Source of the DNA: Rhodoferax sp.
GTDB taxonomy: Bacteria > Pseudomonadota > Gammaproteobacteria > Burkholderiales > Burkholderiaceae
Length of the DNA stretch: 9,784 bases
Assembly (NCBI GenBank): GCA_020048295.1
Contig: JAIFMT010000078.1
Location: forward strand, 1 to 9,784
Direction of reading: 5' to 3'
A model generated the notes under the pieces. The model was not told the DNA's origin, did not search any database, and saw only the letters and a list, made by a program, of their open reading frames with translations. A program made the position numbers and the translations under genes. Positions 1-6,325 of the stretch are shown here, in pieces. Every line of letters starts with the position of its first letter. Within the stretch, counting starts at the first letter, position 1.

Positions 1-180
1 TGGCGTGTCAGTGAAGCACTCGAATACGGCATGGTGGGCGTGAATGTGGGCATTCTGGACACCGAGCATGTGCCGTTTGGCGGTGTCAAACAGTCTGGCC
101 TGGGCCGTGAAGGCTCACACCACGGCATTGACGACTATGTGGAAATCAAGTACCTGTGCATTGGCGACATCCTGAAGTGA
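1..180 (+). CDS. gabD: Succinate-semialdehyde dehydrogenase-type aldehyde dehydrogenase, C-terminal fragment
   Basis: This is the 3' end of a plus-strand gene that enters from the left edge; 59 codons are visible before the TGA at 178-180. The visible protein carries the C-terminal signature of NAD(P)-dependent succinate-semialdehyde dehydrogenases: an EYGMVGVN segment, then [15 protein letters not shown], then a [10 protein letters not shown] tail. Members of this family oxidise succinate semialdehyde to succinate in the cytoplasm, in 4-aminobutyrate breakdown. The catalytic Cys and Glu and the nucleotide-binding fold lie outside the window, so substrate assignment rests on the tail alone; a related semialdehyde dehydrogenase is possible. 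The gene converges on the diguanylate cyclase gene, with 71 bases between their stop codons. I saw no clear intrinsic terminator in that gap. Confidence 0.8.
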   Translation, partial: WRVSEALEYGMVGVNVGILDTEHVPFGGVKQSGLGREGSHHGIDDYVEIKYLCIGDILK

Positions 181-251
181 TGGGTGACCACTTCTGATGA
201 GGGTGTGCCTGACCGAAAACGCCTGGCTTCAGAGCAGAACCGCGCCGGGGT

Positions 252-2114
252 TCAATACTCTTTGGTGTCGCTCCACATGCTTGGGTTGAAGCGGATGACC
301 CGGTTGCGGCCCTGATCTTTGGCCTGATAAAGCGCAATGTCGGCAAATTTGACCGCTTGCCAGAAGGTTTCGCTGTCGGTCGGGAAGTCCGCAATCCCAA
401 TGGAAATGGTTTTTTGCAGCACGATACCTGCCACCTGAACCTTCAGGCCTTCAACGGCGAGCCGAATGTTTTCGGCCACCTTGTTGGCCACCTCACCGGC
501 ACTGTCCACCAGGATGATCAAGAACTCTTCACCACCGTAGCGAATCACCAGATCAGAAGCGCGCACCGATTGCTTGAGCACGTTGGAGAGCGCCTTGAGC
601 ACGGCATCGCCGGCATCGTGTCCGTAGGTGTCGTTGACCATTTTGAAGTAGTCCAGGTCGAGCATCAGGATCGCCACATTGGCACGCTTGCGCTGCACGT
701 TGGCTACCAGTGTCTCAACGTATTCTTCCAGAAAGCGGCGGTTATGCAGCCCGGTCATGGGGTCAAGCAGGGTGGAGTCGCGCAGGCTTTCCATCAGGCG
801 TTTGGTTTCCAGCACCGGCGCGGTTTCACGCAAATAAACGTTGATGAAAGGTGCTTTGCCTTCCAGCGCCTGTAACTCGGCGGGCGTGGCCAGCAACTGC
901 ACCACACTGCCGACTGAGCCGGACTGGATCACCGGGAAGCAGATATGACGGCGCTCGCCTGCGTCAGCCGGCGGGCGGAACGAATAACAGATGTCTGCAT
1001 TGGTGATGCCATCCACCAAATGACCCGTACGCCGCACCCGGCAGGCTTCAGGGCGCACCAAAATTTGCGGGTCACACCAGCGGCAGGCATTGGCCATCTG
1101 GCCATCGACCAGAATGGTCTGCATGCTTTTCTTGTTGCTGCTGACTTCGTAAATTGAAAATTCCTTGAGCTGAAACTCGTGTTGCAAGGTGTTGGCCAGC
1201 CGTTGGTAGATTTCGGTTTTTGACTCGTCTTCTTCAATGGCTTGCTTGAAGTGGGCGGCCTTGGTCAGGCCTTCGACCATTTCTATGGTGGCAGTGAGCA
1301 GGTTTTCGCCAGGTGCCGGGGTGCGCTCGGTCAAGCGGGCGACATTGCTGCCGATGCGGTTGAGGCCATCGTCGAGAAACGTCAGCAGGCGGTTCATGTC
1401 GGTGGCAATCTGGCCAATCTCGTCGTTGGTACGTTTTTCAACATGCGCTTGAAAATCGCCGCGCAAGGCGCGTTGCACCGCCTCTTCAACGGCATTGGCC
1501 GTGTCAGAAATCGGCCGCAGCATGCGGCGCAGCAGCAAAATCAGCAGCAGCGCAAAGACCGTCACTGCGCTGGCAATACCGGCGACGGTGTAGATCGCCT
1601 TCTCTTTGAGTACATCGATGGAGATGCTCATGGTGACCGCACCGAGCACCGTGCCCTCTTTGACCTGGTGGCATTGCAGGCAGTTTGGCGTGCCGCTGAC
1701 GGTGGCAATGTAGGGAATGGTGCCGCGAAATACCGTCTCTTCGCCTTGCGATTCGACTTCAAAACGCGCCTTGCCTTCGCGCAGCACAGCTTGCTCCAGT
1801 TCGTCGGCCACCGATTCGACGGCGAGACCGTTACCAAACTGCTTGATGACTTCAGTGGAACGGATGACGCGGGCCGATTTGAGGCCTTGAATTTCGACCA
1901 GCCGTTGCAGAAAACGCTCGCGTTTGTCGATCACCCCGTTGATCATGGACTCGGTCAGGTGAACCCGGACAATTTCACCCGCCGTGCGGATGTGTTCGGT
2001 GGCAGAGGTGATTGAAAAACTACGAAAAGCATACAGGCTCATCGCCGTCAGTACGGCCAACAAGGCACCCGCAATACTGACAAAAAACAGGGTGACCTTG
2101 ACGTTGAGATTCAC
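252..2114 (-). CDS. Membrane diguanylate cyclase with periplasmic heme-c sensor domain (HAMP, Cys-rich GAF-like, GGDEF)
   Basis: This protein of about 620 residues probably makes cyclic-di-GMP from two GTP. From the GTG at 2114 the order is: membrane helix (about 7-31); periplasmic sensor (about 32-176) ending in CLQCH (145-149), a covalent heme c motif; second helix (about 177-195); HAMP region (about 196-250); GAF-like domain with Cys at 344, 347, 358, 376 and 392; and a GGDEF domain (about 450-615). The active site reads GGEEF (527-531), with metal-binding Asp near 486 in LDLDYFKMVND. RASD (518-521) lies five residues upstream, the canonical product-inhibition site. The combination suggests a redox- or gas-sensing cyclase; the ligand is unknown. 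The open frame extends to a TTG at 2201, but that adds a non-hydrophobic leader and lacks a Shine-Dalgarno, so I prefer GTG 2114. Its own SD is weak (GAAAG), so the start is uncertain. It lies downstream of the Ehr-like operon on the same strand, beyond two hairpins, and may have its own promoter. Confidence 0.9.
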   Translation of the reverse strand: MNLNVKVTLFFVSIAGALLAVLTAMSLYAFRSFSITSATEHIRTAGEIVRVHLTESMINGVIDKRERFLQRLVEIQGLKSARVIRSTEVIKQFGNGLAVESVADELEQAVLREGKARFEVESQGEETVFRGTIPYIATVSGTPNCLQCHQVKEGTVLGAVTMSISIDVLKEKAIYTVAGIASAVTVFALLLILLLRRMLRPISDTANAVEEAVQRALRGDFQAHVEKRTNDEIGQIATDMNRLLTFLDDGLNRIGSNVARLTERTPAPGENLLTATIEMVEGLTKAAHFKQAIEEDESKTEIYQRLANTLQHEFQLKEFSIYEVSSNKKSMQTILVDGQMANACRWCDPQILVRPEACRVRRTGHLVDGITNADICYSFRPPADAGERRHICFPVIQSGSVGSVVQLLATPAELQALEGKAPFINVYLRETAPVLETKRLMESLRDSTLLDPMTGLHNRRFLEEYVETLVANVQRKRANVAILMLDLDYFKMVNDTYGHDAGDAVLKALSNVLKQSVRASDLVIRYGGEEFLIILVDSAGEVANKVAENIRLAVEGLKVQVAGIVLQKTISIGIADFPTDSETFWQAVKFADIALYQAKDQGRNRVIRFNPSMWSDTKEY

Positions 2115-2269
2115 TGAGGTGCTTTCGAAAACAATAGAGCTGGTAGGGGCATTATCGCTTGCTTGTTCTCGGTCAATTAACGCTGTGCGCCTGGGCAGCA
2201 ATGCCAGTCGCCGCCCACAATGCGCCGGTATCAGCGATCAATTCTGGATTTGAATCGCAGAAATCCGCA

Positions 2270-2311
2270 GGCCCGAACACGTCATTTCGGGCCAAAGGGT
2301 GTCAGACACCC
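2270..2311 (-). terminator. Two adjacent hairpins at the 3' end of the Ehr-like operon (candidate terminator)
   Basis: Two perfect inverted repeats lie side by side. The first (2297-2311) is GGGTGTC-A-GACACCC on the plus strand and spans the stop codon of the ferritin-like gene (2302-2304). With only one base between arms it would fold with the innermost pairs open. The second (2270-2293) has 8-base arms, GGCCCGAA and TTCGGGCC, around an 8-base loop. Neither is followed by a run of T on either strand, so they do not fit a textbook Rho-independent terminator. They may instead end transcription with Rho or protect the mRNA 3' end. The position, directly at the end of the last operon gene and before the diguanylate cyclase gene, supports a transcript-end role. 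Confidence 0.45.
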
Positions 2312-2805
2312 CCACCGCGATGAACGATTTCGTAATACAGCTTCTCCAGTTCGAGCTTGTGGCTGGTTTCTTCGCTGGCAAGGTACTGAAACAGATCCCG
2401 AATGGGGCCAGCCGGCGCGGTCGATGCGAGTTCGGTGTAGTGCATCATGGCCGTGTGCTCGCGCCCCATGGCGTACTGAAGCACGGCCTGATCATCAGGC
2501 TGCTCGCCCAGGTTGGGCAAATGCAGGCAGTCTGAAAACTTGCTGTCAGAAGCAGGTTTTTCAATTTCTGCCTTGACTTGCTCGGCAATGTCCGTGCGTG
2601 CTGCCAGGGCGGCCAGCAAGTCAAAATGACCTTGCTCTTCTGCTGCCAGTTCCTCAACCAGGTAGCGGATGCGTTTACTCACCTTTGGAATCAGGCTGGT
2701 ATAAAAATCTCGCGCTCCGGCTTCAAAACTATTGGCTACGTCCAGTACTTCCTGAACGCTGGTCGTGCCGCGTAGCCGGTCGATTCTGCGAACGCCCTCA
2801 GTCAT
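2302..2805 (-). CDS. Ferritin-like / rubrerythrin-family diiron protein
   Basis: This 167-residue cytoplasmic protein shows the repeated four-helix diiron pattern of the ferritin-like superfamily. The visible ligand candidates are Glu28, Glu57-x-x-His60 (AEEQGHF), Glu116 (GREHTAMMHY) and Glu146-x-x-His149 (SEETSHK). The family binds two irons and typically reduces peroxide or oxidises and stores iron. There is no C-terminal rubredoxin CxxC pair, and Cys93 is the only cysteine, so it would need an outside electron donor. The ATG at 2805 follows GGAG with a 7-base spacer and lies inside the end of the flavoprotein gene, overlapping it by 8 bases, which indicates translational coupling. As the last gene of the operon it may scavenge peroxide or oxygen for the oxygen-sensitive Fe-S complex, or take electrons from the flavoprotein; both are inferences. 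The family is clear and the substrate is not. Confidence 0.85.
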   Translation of the reverse strand: MTEGVRRIDRLRGTTSVQEVLDVANSFEAGARDFYTSLIPKVSKRIRYLVEELAAEEQGHFDLLAALAARTDIAEQVKAEIEKPASDSKFSDCLHLPNLGEQPDDQAVLQYAMGREHTAMMHYTELASTAPAGPIRDLFQYLASEETSHKLELEKLYYEIVHRGGGV

Positions 2806-4603
2806 GGTGTTTCTCCGTTGATGTCATGGTGGCATGGATGCTAGCGGCAACACGATGTCCGTCAGCCACTGCGGTGACGACATCGGGGCCGCGCACCATG
2901 TCGCCGGCGGCCCACAGCCACGGTTCGCTGGTGCGCCCACCCGTATCGACCTGCAGGCGGCCGCGTTGCCAGGCGAGTTGTTCAGTGAGTTTGTCGCCGA
3001 GCAGGCTGGCATCGGTCATCTGGCCAATGGCTTCGATGATCATGCTGCCTGGGTGAATTTGCTCGTCCGATTCGTCGTAGCTTGGCGCGAAACGGCCCTG
3101 TTCATCAAAGATGGCTTTGACGTGCCAGGTTTTCAGGCCAGTGACCCGGCCGTCCTCGACCAGCACTTGTTGCGGCCCGCGCGCGTCGATGATGACTACA
3201 CCTTCTTCACCGGCTTCGGTGATTTCTTCCGGATCAGCCAGAAAGTGCGCCCGGTCTTCCAGCGCGGTCAAGATGACCTTAACCTCGCCATAGGTGGCCT
3301 TTTGCAGGCGCGCCAGGGTGCGGGCGATGTCCATGGCCACGTTGCCGCCGCCAATCACCACCGCCTGGCGGGGTGTGCCAAAGTCTTCACCGGCGGTGGC
3401 CTGGCGCAGCAGGTCAACGGCTTTGCGGACATCGGGATGCTCGCTGCCCGGTATGCGGGTGCCCCGGCCGAGTTGCAGGCCCAAGCCCAGCAACACCGCA
3501 TCATGCGTGCCGTGCAACTCATCAAGGGAAATGTCCGTGCCGACGCGCACTTTGCAACGCACATCCACGCCGACTGAGCGAATCATGTCCACATCTTCGT
3601 CGATGATGTCGTAGGGCAGGCGGTATTCTGGGATGCCCCAGCGTGTCATGCCACCGGGTTTGTCCAGTGCCTCAAAAACCGTCACGCTGTGGCCTTGTTT
3701 GGCCAGGTCAAAGGCGGCCGTCAGGCCGGCCGGGCCGGCACCAACGATGGCGACCTTTTTACCGGTGGGTGCTGATTTGCTGCCGCCGACCAGTGCCTTG
3801 CGCCGCTCGAATGGCACCTGGTCCATGATGTGGCGCTTGAGCCACCGGATGGCAATCGGGTCGCCTTCGTGCCGGGCGGCGCAGGTGGTTTCGCACTTGT
3901 GGGTGCAGACGCGCCCGCAGATACCCGAAAACGGATTGGTCTCATACAGCAGTTGCACACCACGCTCGTAATCGCCGTCGCGCACCGCTGCAATGTACTC
4001 AGGGATCGACATGTGGGTGGGGCAGGTCGCGATGCACAGGCCGCATGACACGCAGCGGTCGGCTTCGAGTTTGCCCTGTTCAACCGAGTAGCCATCCACA
4101 ATTTCGGCAAAGGAGCAAATGCGTACTTCAGGCTCCATTTCGTGCATGTGCTCACGCACCCGGCCAGTCAGCTGGTGCCCCTCTGGGCGGTGGTAGCCCA
4201 GCTCGGCGTTATCCCAATGTTTTTTGTCGACACCGGGGGTGTACAGGTAAGCGTCCGGATTGCCATCCACCCAGGTGTAGGCGTTGGACATGGTGAGTGA
4301 GCCGGTCATGCAGACATCGACGCACAGTGCACACCAGCAGCAGCGCCCATAGTCAATGCGCGGGCGCAGGCCCGAGTCACCCTGTTTGGTGGCGATGCCG
4401 TCCACGGGCAACATGTCAATGGCACCGTTTTGGCAGATGGTTTCGCAACTGCCGCAACCAATGCACTTGACGATGTCATTTTGGTGGAAACCCCGATAAC
4501 GCGGCGCACCTGGCCGGTCATTGAGAGGATCACGAATCGTCACCGGGTCGCGGAAAACGTTTTTCCAGGCGGTGAAGGGCGAGAGGATGTCACGAACGGT
4601 CAT
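2798..4603 (-). CDS. Fused NuoI/EchF-like ferredoxin and GltD-type FAD/NAD(P)-binding oxidoreductase
   Basis: This is a 601-residue, soluble iron-sulfur flavoprotein. Residues about 30-105 resemble NuoI/EchF: APRYRGFH, then two CxxCxxCxxxC sets (Cys47/50/53/57 and Cys88/91/94/98) for two [4Fe-4S] clusters. The Pro usually following the last Cys is Gln58 and Met99 here. Residues about 145-270 form the GltD-type N-terminal Fe-S domain, with Cys184/187/190/194 and Cys229/233/237/241 (GICGRVC...CETTC). Residues 284-601 hold the FAD fold (GAGPAGLTAA, 288-297), an inserted dinucleotide fold (IGGGNVAMDIA, 417-427) and the closing AAGD motif (565-568). Related proteins (GltD, NfnB) move electrons between NAD(P)H and ferredoxin-type carriers. 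The gene occupies the EchF position, 2 bases after the NuoD-like stop, so it is probably the electron-entry or exit subunit. The double-Arg region expected for NADPH binding reads ILTALEDRAHFL (444-455), so the nucleotide is uncertain. An unattached GltD-like enzyme is the less likely alternative. Confidence 0.88.
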   Translation of the reverse strand: MTVRDILSPFTAWKNVFRDPVTIRDPLNDRPGAPRYRGFHQNDIVKCIGCGSCETICQNGAIDMLPVDGIATKQGDSGLRPRIDYGRCCWCALCVDVCMTGSLTMSNAYTWVDGNPDAYLYTPGVDKKHWDNAELGYHRPEGHQLTGRVREHMHEMEPEVRICSFAEIVDGYSVEQGKLEADRCVSCGLCIATCPTHMSIPEYIAAVRDGDYERGVQLLYETNPFSGICGRVCTHKCETTCAARHEGDPIAIRWLKRHIMDQVPFERRKALVGGSKSAPTGKKVAIVGAGPAGLTAAFDLAKQGHSVTVFEALDKPGGMTRWGIPEYRLPYDIIDEDVDMIRSVGVDVRCKVRVGTDISLDELHGTHDAVLLGLGLQLGRGTRIPGSEHPDVRKAVDLLRQATAGEDFGTPRQAVVIGGGNVAMDIARTLARLQKATYGEVKVILTALEDRAHFLADPEEITEAGEEGVVIIDARGPQQVLVEDGRVTGLKTWHVKAIFDEQGRFAPSYDESDEQIHPGSMIIEAIGQMTDASLLGDKLTEQLAWQRGRLQVDTGGRTSEPWLWAAGDMVRGPDVVTAVADGHRVAASIHATMTSTEKHHD

Positions 4604-4605
4604 GG

Positions 4606-5784
4606 TTATCTCTCAATTTCTGGCGGGTAGGTATGCAACGACACCATCAGCGCCGCGACATCTGCAATATTGACATTGACGATCATGCGCTCCAGCAAGG
4701 TCATCGCGTGGGTATAGGACGGTCCGCGCACATTGACACGCCGCGGATAACCGCTGCCGTCGGTGACCAGGTAGTAACCATACTCACCGCGCGAGCACTC
4801 GCCGCGAATATAGGTTTCGCCGCGTGGAATTTTCCAGTGCAACACATTGGGCGTTGGTGTGACTACGGCGCCGGTGCGCGGCATCTTGGCGAGCAATTGG
4901 CGCACGATGTCAACCGACATCAACAAATCTCGCCGGCGTACATCCGAGCGTGTGTAGATGTCGGAGTCATGCCCAATGACAGGCTCAAAGTCGATCTGTG
5001 GATACACCAGATACGGATGGTCTTTGCGCACGTCCTTGGCAACGCCAGCGGCACGCGCGTTCGGCCCGGTGATGCCGTAACTGTCGAGCCAGGCGGGGTC
5101 AATCACGCCCAGGCCAACGGTGCGCTTTTTAAACACCGCGTTACAAAACATCACGTCCCAGACATCCGCCATGGTTTTTTCGATTTCACGCAGGGTTTCT
5201 TCCATGCGTTGGTCAAAACCGTCGGGGAGCACATCGCGCACCCCCCCGGGGATGATGAACATGTGATAGATGCGTGCGCCAGTCAGTTCCTCAAAGCGGT
5301 CGAGCATCAGATCGCGCACATAGGTGGTCCACTGGCCAATCACGCCCAGCCCCAAGGCACCGGCTTGTCCGCCGAGGTACATCAGATAACTGTTGATCCG
5401 CCCCATCTCAAGGACCAGGGTGCGAATCCAGTTGGCCCGCTCGGGCACCTCGATACCGGCGAGTTCTTCTACGGCGGCGGCGTAGCAATATTCATTGAAA
5501 TCAGGCTCGGGCACACAAATCCGGCAGACGATCGGAAAGCACTGAATGAACGTGCGCCGCTCCATCAATTTCTCAAAACCACGGTGCAGATAACCCACAT
5601 GGGTCTTTCCCTCAACCACTTCGTCGCCGCAGACGGTGAGTTCAACCGACATGTTGCCGGTAATGCCAGGGTGGTTGGGACCTTGCCAGAGTTTGAGGTA
5701 CTTGCCCGATGCCAGATCGATATCGAGCGTGCCATCGGCCTTGGTGGCCGGGTACTGTGAGCGGTCAGGGGTGAAAATACTCAT
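4606..5784 (-). CDS. NuoD / group 4 hydrogenase large-subunit homologue lacking Ni and quinone ligands (Ehr-type)
   Basis: This 392-residue peripheral-arm subunit matches the NuoD/EchE family along its length: GPNHPGITG (35-43), GYLHRGFEKLMERR (64-77), VEELAGIEVPERA (105-117), GECSRGEYGYYLV and IADVAALMVSL (373-383). The N-terminal nickel motif RxCGxC is reduced to R88-I-C90, followed by VPEPD, so the second ligand is absent. The C-terminal DPCxxC motif is absent too: the end reads YPPEIER. The protein therefore cannot hold a normal NiFe centre. The complex I quinone residues also appear changed: the second His of HPxTHG aligns with Thr42, and the Tyr of DRVDY aligns near Val91. Cys82, 87, 90 and 100 cluster instead. 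The ATG at 5784 lies 1 base after the NuoC-like stop. The SD is weak, so translation is probably coupled. Family assignment is firm; the reaction is unknown. Confidence 0.9.
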   Translation of the reverse strand: MSIFTPDRSQYPATKADGTLDIDLASGKYLKLWQGPNHPGITGNMSVELTVCGDEVVEGKTHVGYLHRGFEKLMERRTFIQCFPIVCRICVPEPDFNEYCYAAAVEELAGIEVPERANWIRTLVLEMGRINSYLMYLGGQAGALGLGVIGQWTTYVRDLMLDRFEELTGARIYHMFIIPGGVRDVLPDGFDQRMEETLREIEKTMADVWDVMFCNAVFKKRTVGLGVIDPAWLDSYGITGPNARAAGVAKDVRKDHPYLVYPQIDFEPVIGHDSDIYTRSDVRRRDLLMSVDIVRQLLAKMPRTGAVVTPTPNVLHWKIPRGETYIRGECSRGEYGYYLVTDGSGYPRRVNVRGPSYTHAMTLLERMIVNVNIADVAALMVSLHTYPPEIER

Positions 5785-5785
5785 T

Positions 5786-6316
5786 TCAAAGCCCGCCTGG
5801 ATAGAGTTGCTGCTTCATGTGTTGGGCCGGATCACGGGTTTCGCGCCCCGGACGCTGGTTGTAGCTTTCGGCGGCATATTTCTTGGTGTCGAAGTCGCGG
5901 CGATAGGGCGGGATGTCGTTCCAGCCTTCAAGGATGAATTCCTCGTTCAGGCGCGGGCTACCCGGAAAGTCAATGCCAAACATCTCGCGCAGTTCACGCT
6001 GATACGTGGCTGCGGTAGGCCAGACTTCGTGAATGCTTTCCATGGAGGCCGTCAAGCGCGGCAGTTTGACGCGCAGGCCAATATCGCGGTTTTTGGCGCG
6101 GTCGTGTAGCAAATAGGTGAGTTGAAATACCTCATCTTCAAGCCAGTCAACCGCAGTCAACAGCACCAGATGGGTAAAACCGGCGGTGTCGCGCAAGTGC
6201 ACTGCCACGGCGCGCAGGTGGTCTTTGGGAACGGTCACAAAGGCCAGATTAGGCCGCTGTTCAGTCAGGTCGCCCAGCGGAAACAACTTTTTGAGGCTGG
6301 CATGGAGTTCTCTCAT
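5786..6316 (-). CDS. NuoC / EchD-like 30 kDa-type subunit
   Basis: This 176-residue protein is a short relative of complex I NuoC (30 kDa subunit) and Ech subunit D. It shows the family core: a hydrophobic strand region (THLVLLTAVDWLED, 48-61), the W99-P-T-A-A-x-Y-x-R-E-L-R-E-M-F-G-I segment (99-115), and a tail of GWNDIPPYRRDFD (131-143), matching the 'DW.G.PLRKDF' element. The family has no cofactor; it packs against the NuoD- and NuoB-like subunits to stabilise the peripheral arm. NuoC and NuoD are separate here, as in Ech, not fused as in E. coli NuoCD. The ATG at 6316 is preceded by TAAGGAC, in which the stop codon of the NuoB-like gene overlaps the Shine-Dalgarno, leaving 9 bases between genes. 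The start is well supported. Confidence 0.87.
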   Translation of the reverse strand: MRELHASLKKLFPLGDLTEQRPNLAFVTVPKDHLRAVAVHLRDTAGFTHLVLLTAVDWLEDEVFQLTYLLHDRAKNRDIGLRVKLPRLTASMESIHEVWPTAATYQRELREMFGIDFPGSPRLNEEFILEGWNDIPPYRRDFDTKKYAAESYNQRPGRETRDPAQHMKQQLYPGGL

Positions 6317-6325
6317 TTTTTGTCC

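Noticed and set aside
181..251. Terminator between the convergent dehydrogenase and cyclase genes
   Set aside because: I found no stem of useful length followed by a T-run in this 71-base gap.
1242..2015. Plus-strand open frame (257 codons) opposite the diguanylate cyclase
   Set aside because: Antisense to a gene with clear domains; the composition is typical of a mirror frame and there is no credible ribosome site.
2151..2176. Possible minus-strand promoter for the cyclase: TTGACC (2176-2171) and GATAAT (2156-2151)
   Set aside because: The spacing is 14 bases instead of about 17, and one chance match in a short region is weak evidence; not listed as a feature.
2834..3577. Plus-strand open frame (247 codons) opposite the flavoprotein gene
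   Set aside because: Mirror of the FAD/NAD domains with no recognisable motif; GC-rich codon bias explains the absence of stops.
4633..5760. Long plus-strand open frame (375 codons) opposite the NuoD-like gene
   Set aside because: It is the antisense shadow of a well-recognised conserved gene, rich in His and Gln as such shadows are, and has no family resemblance.
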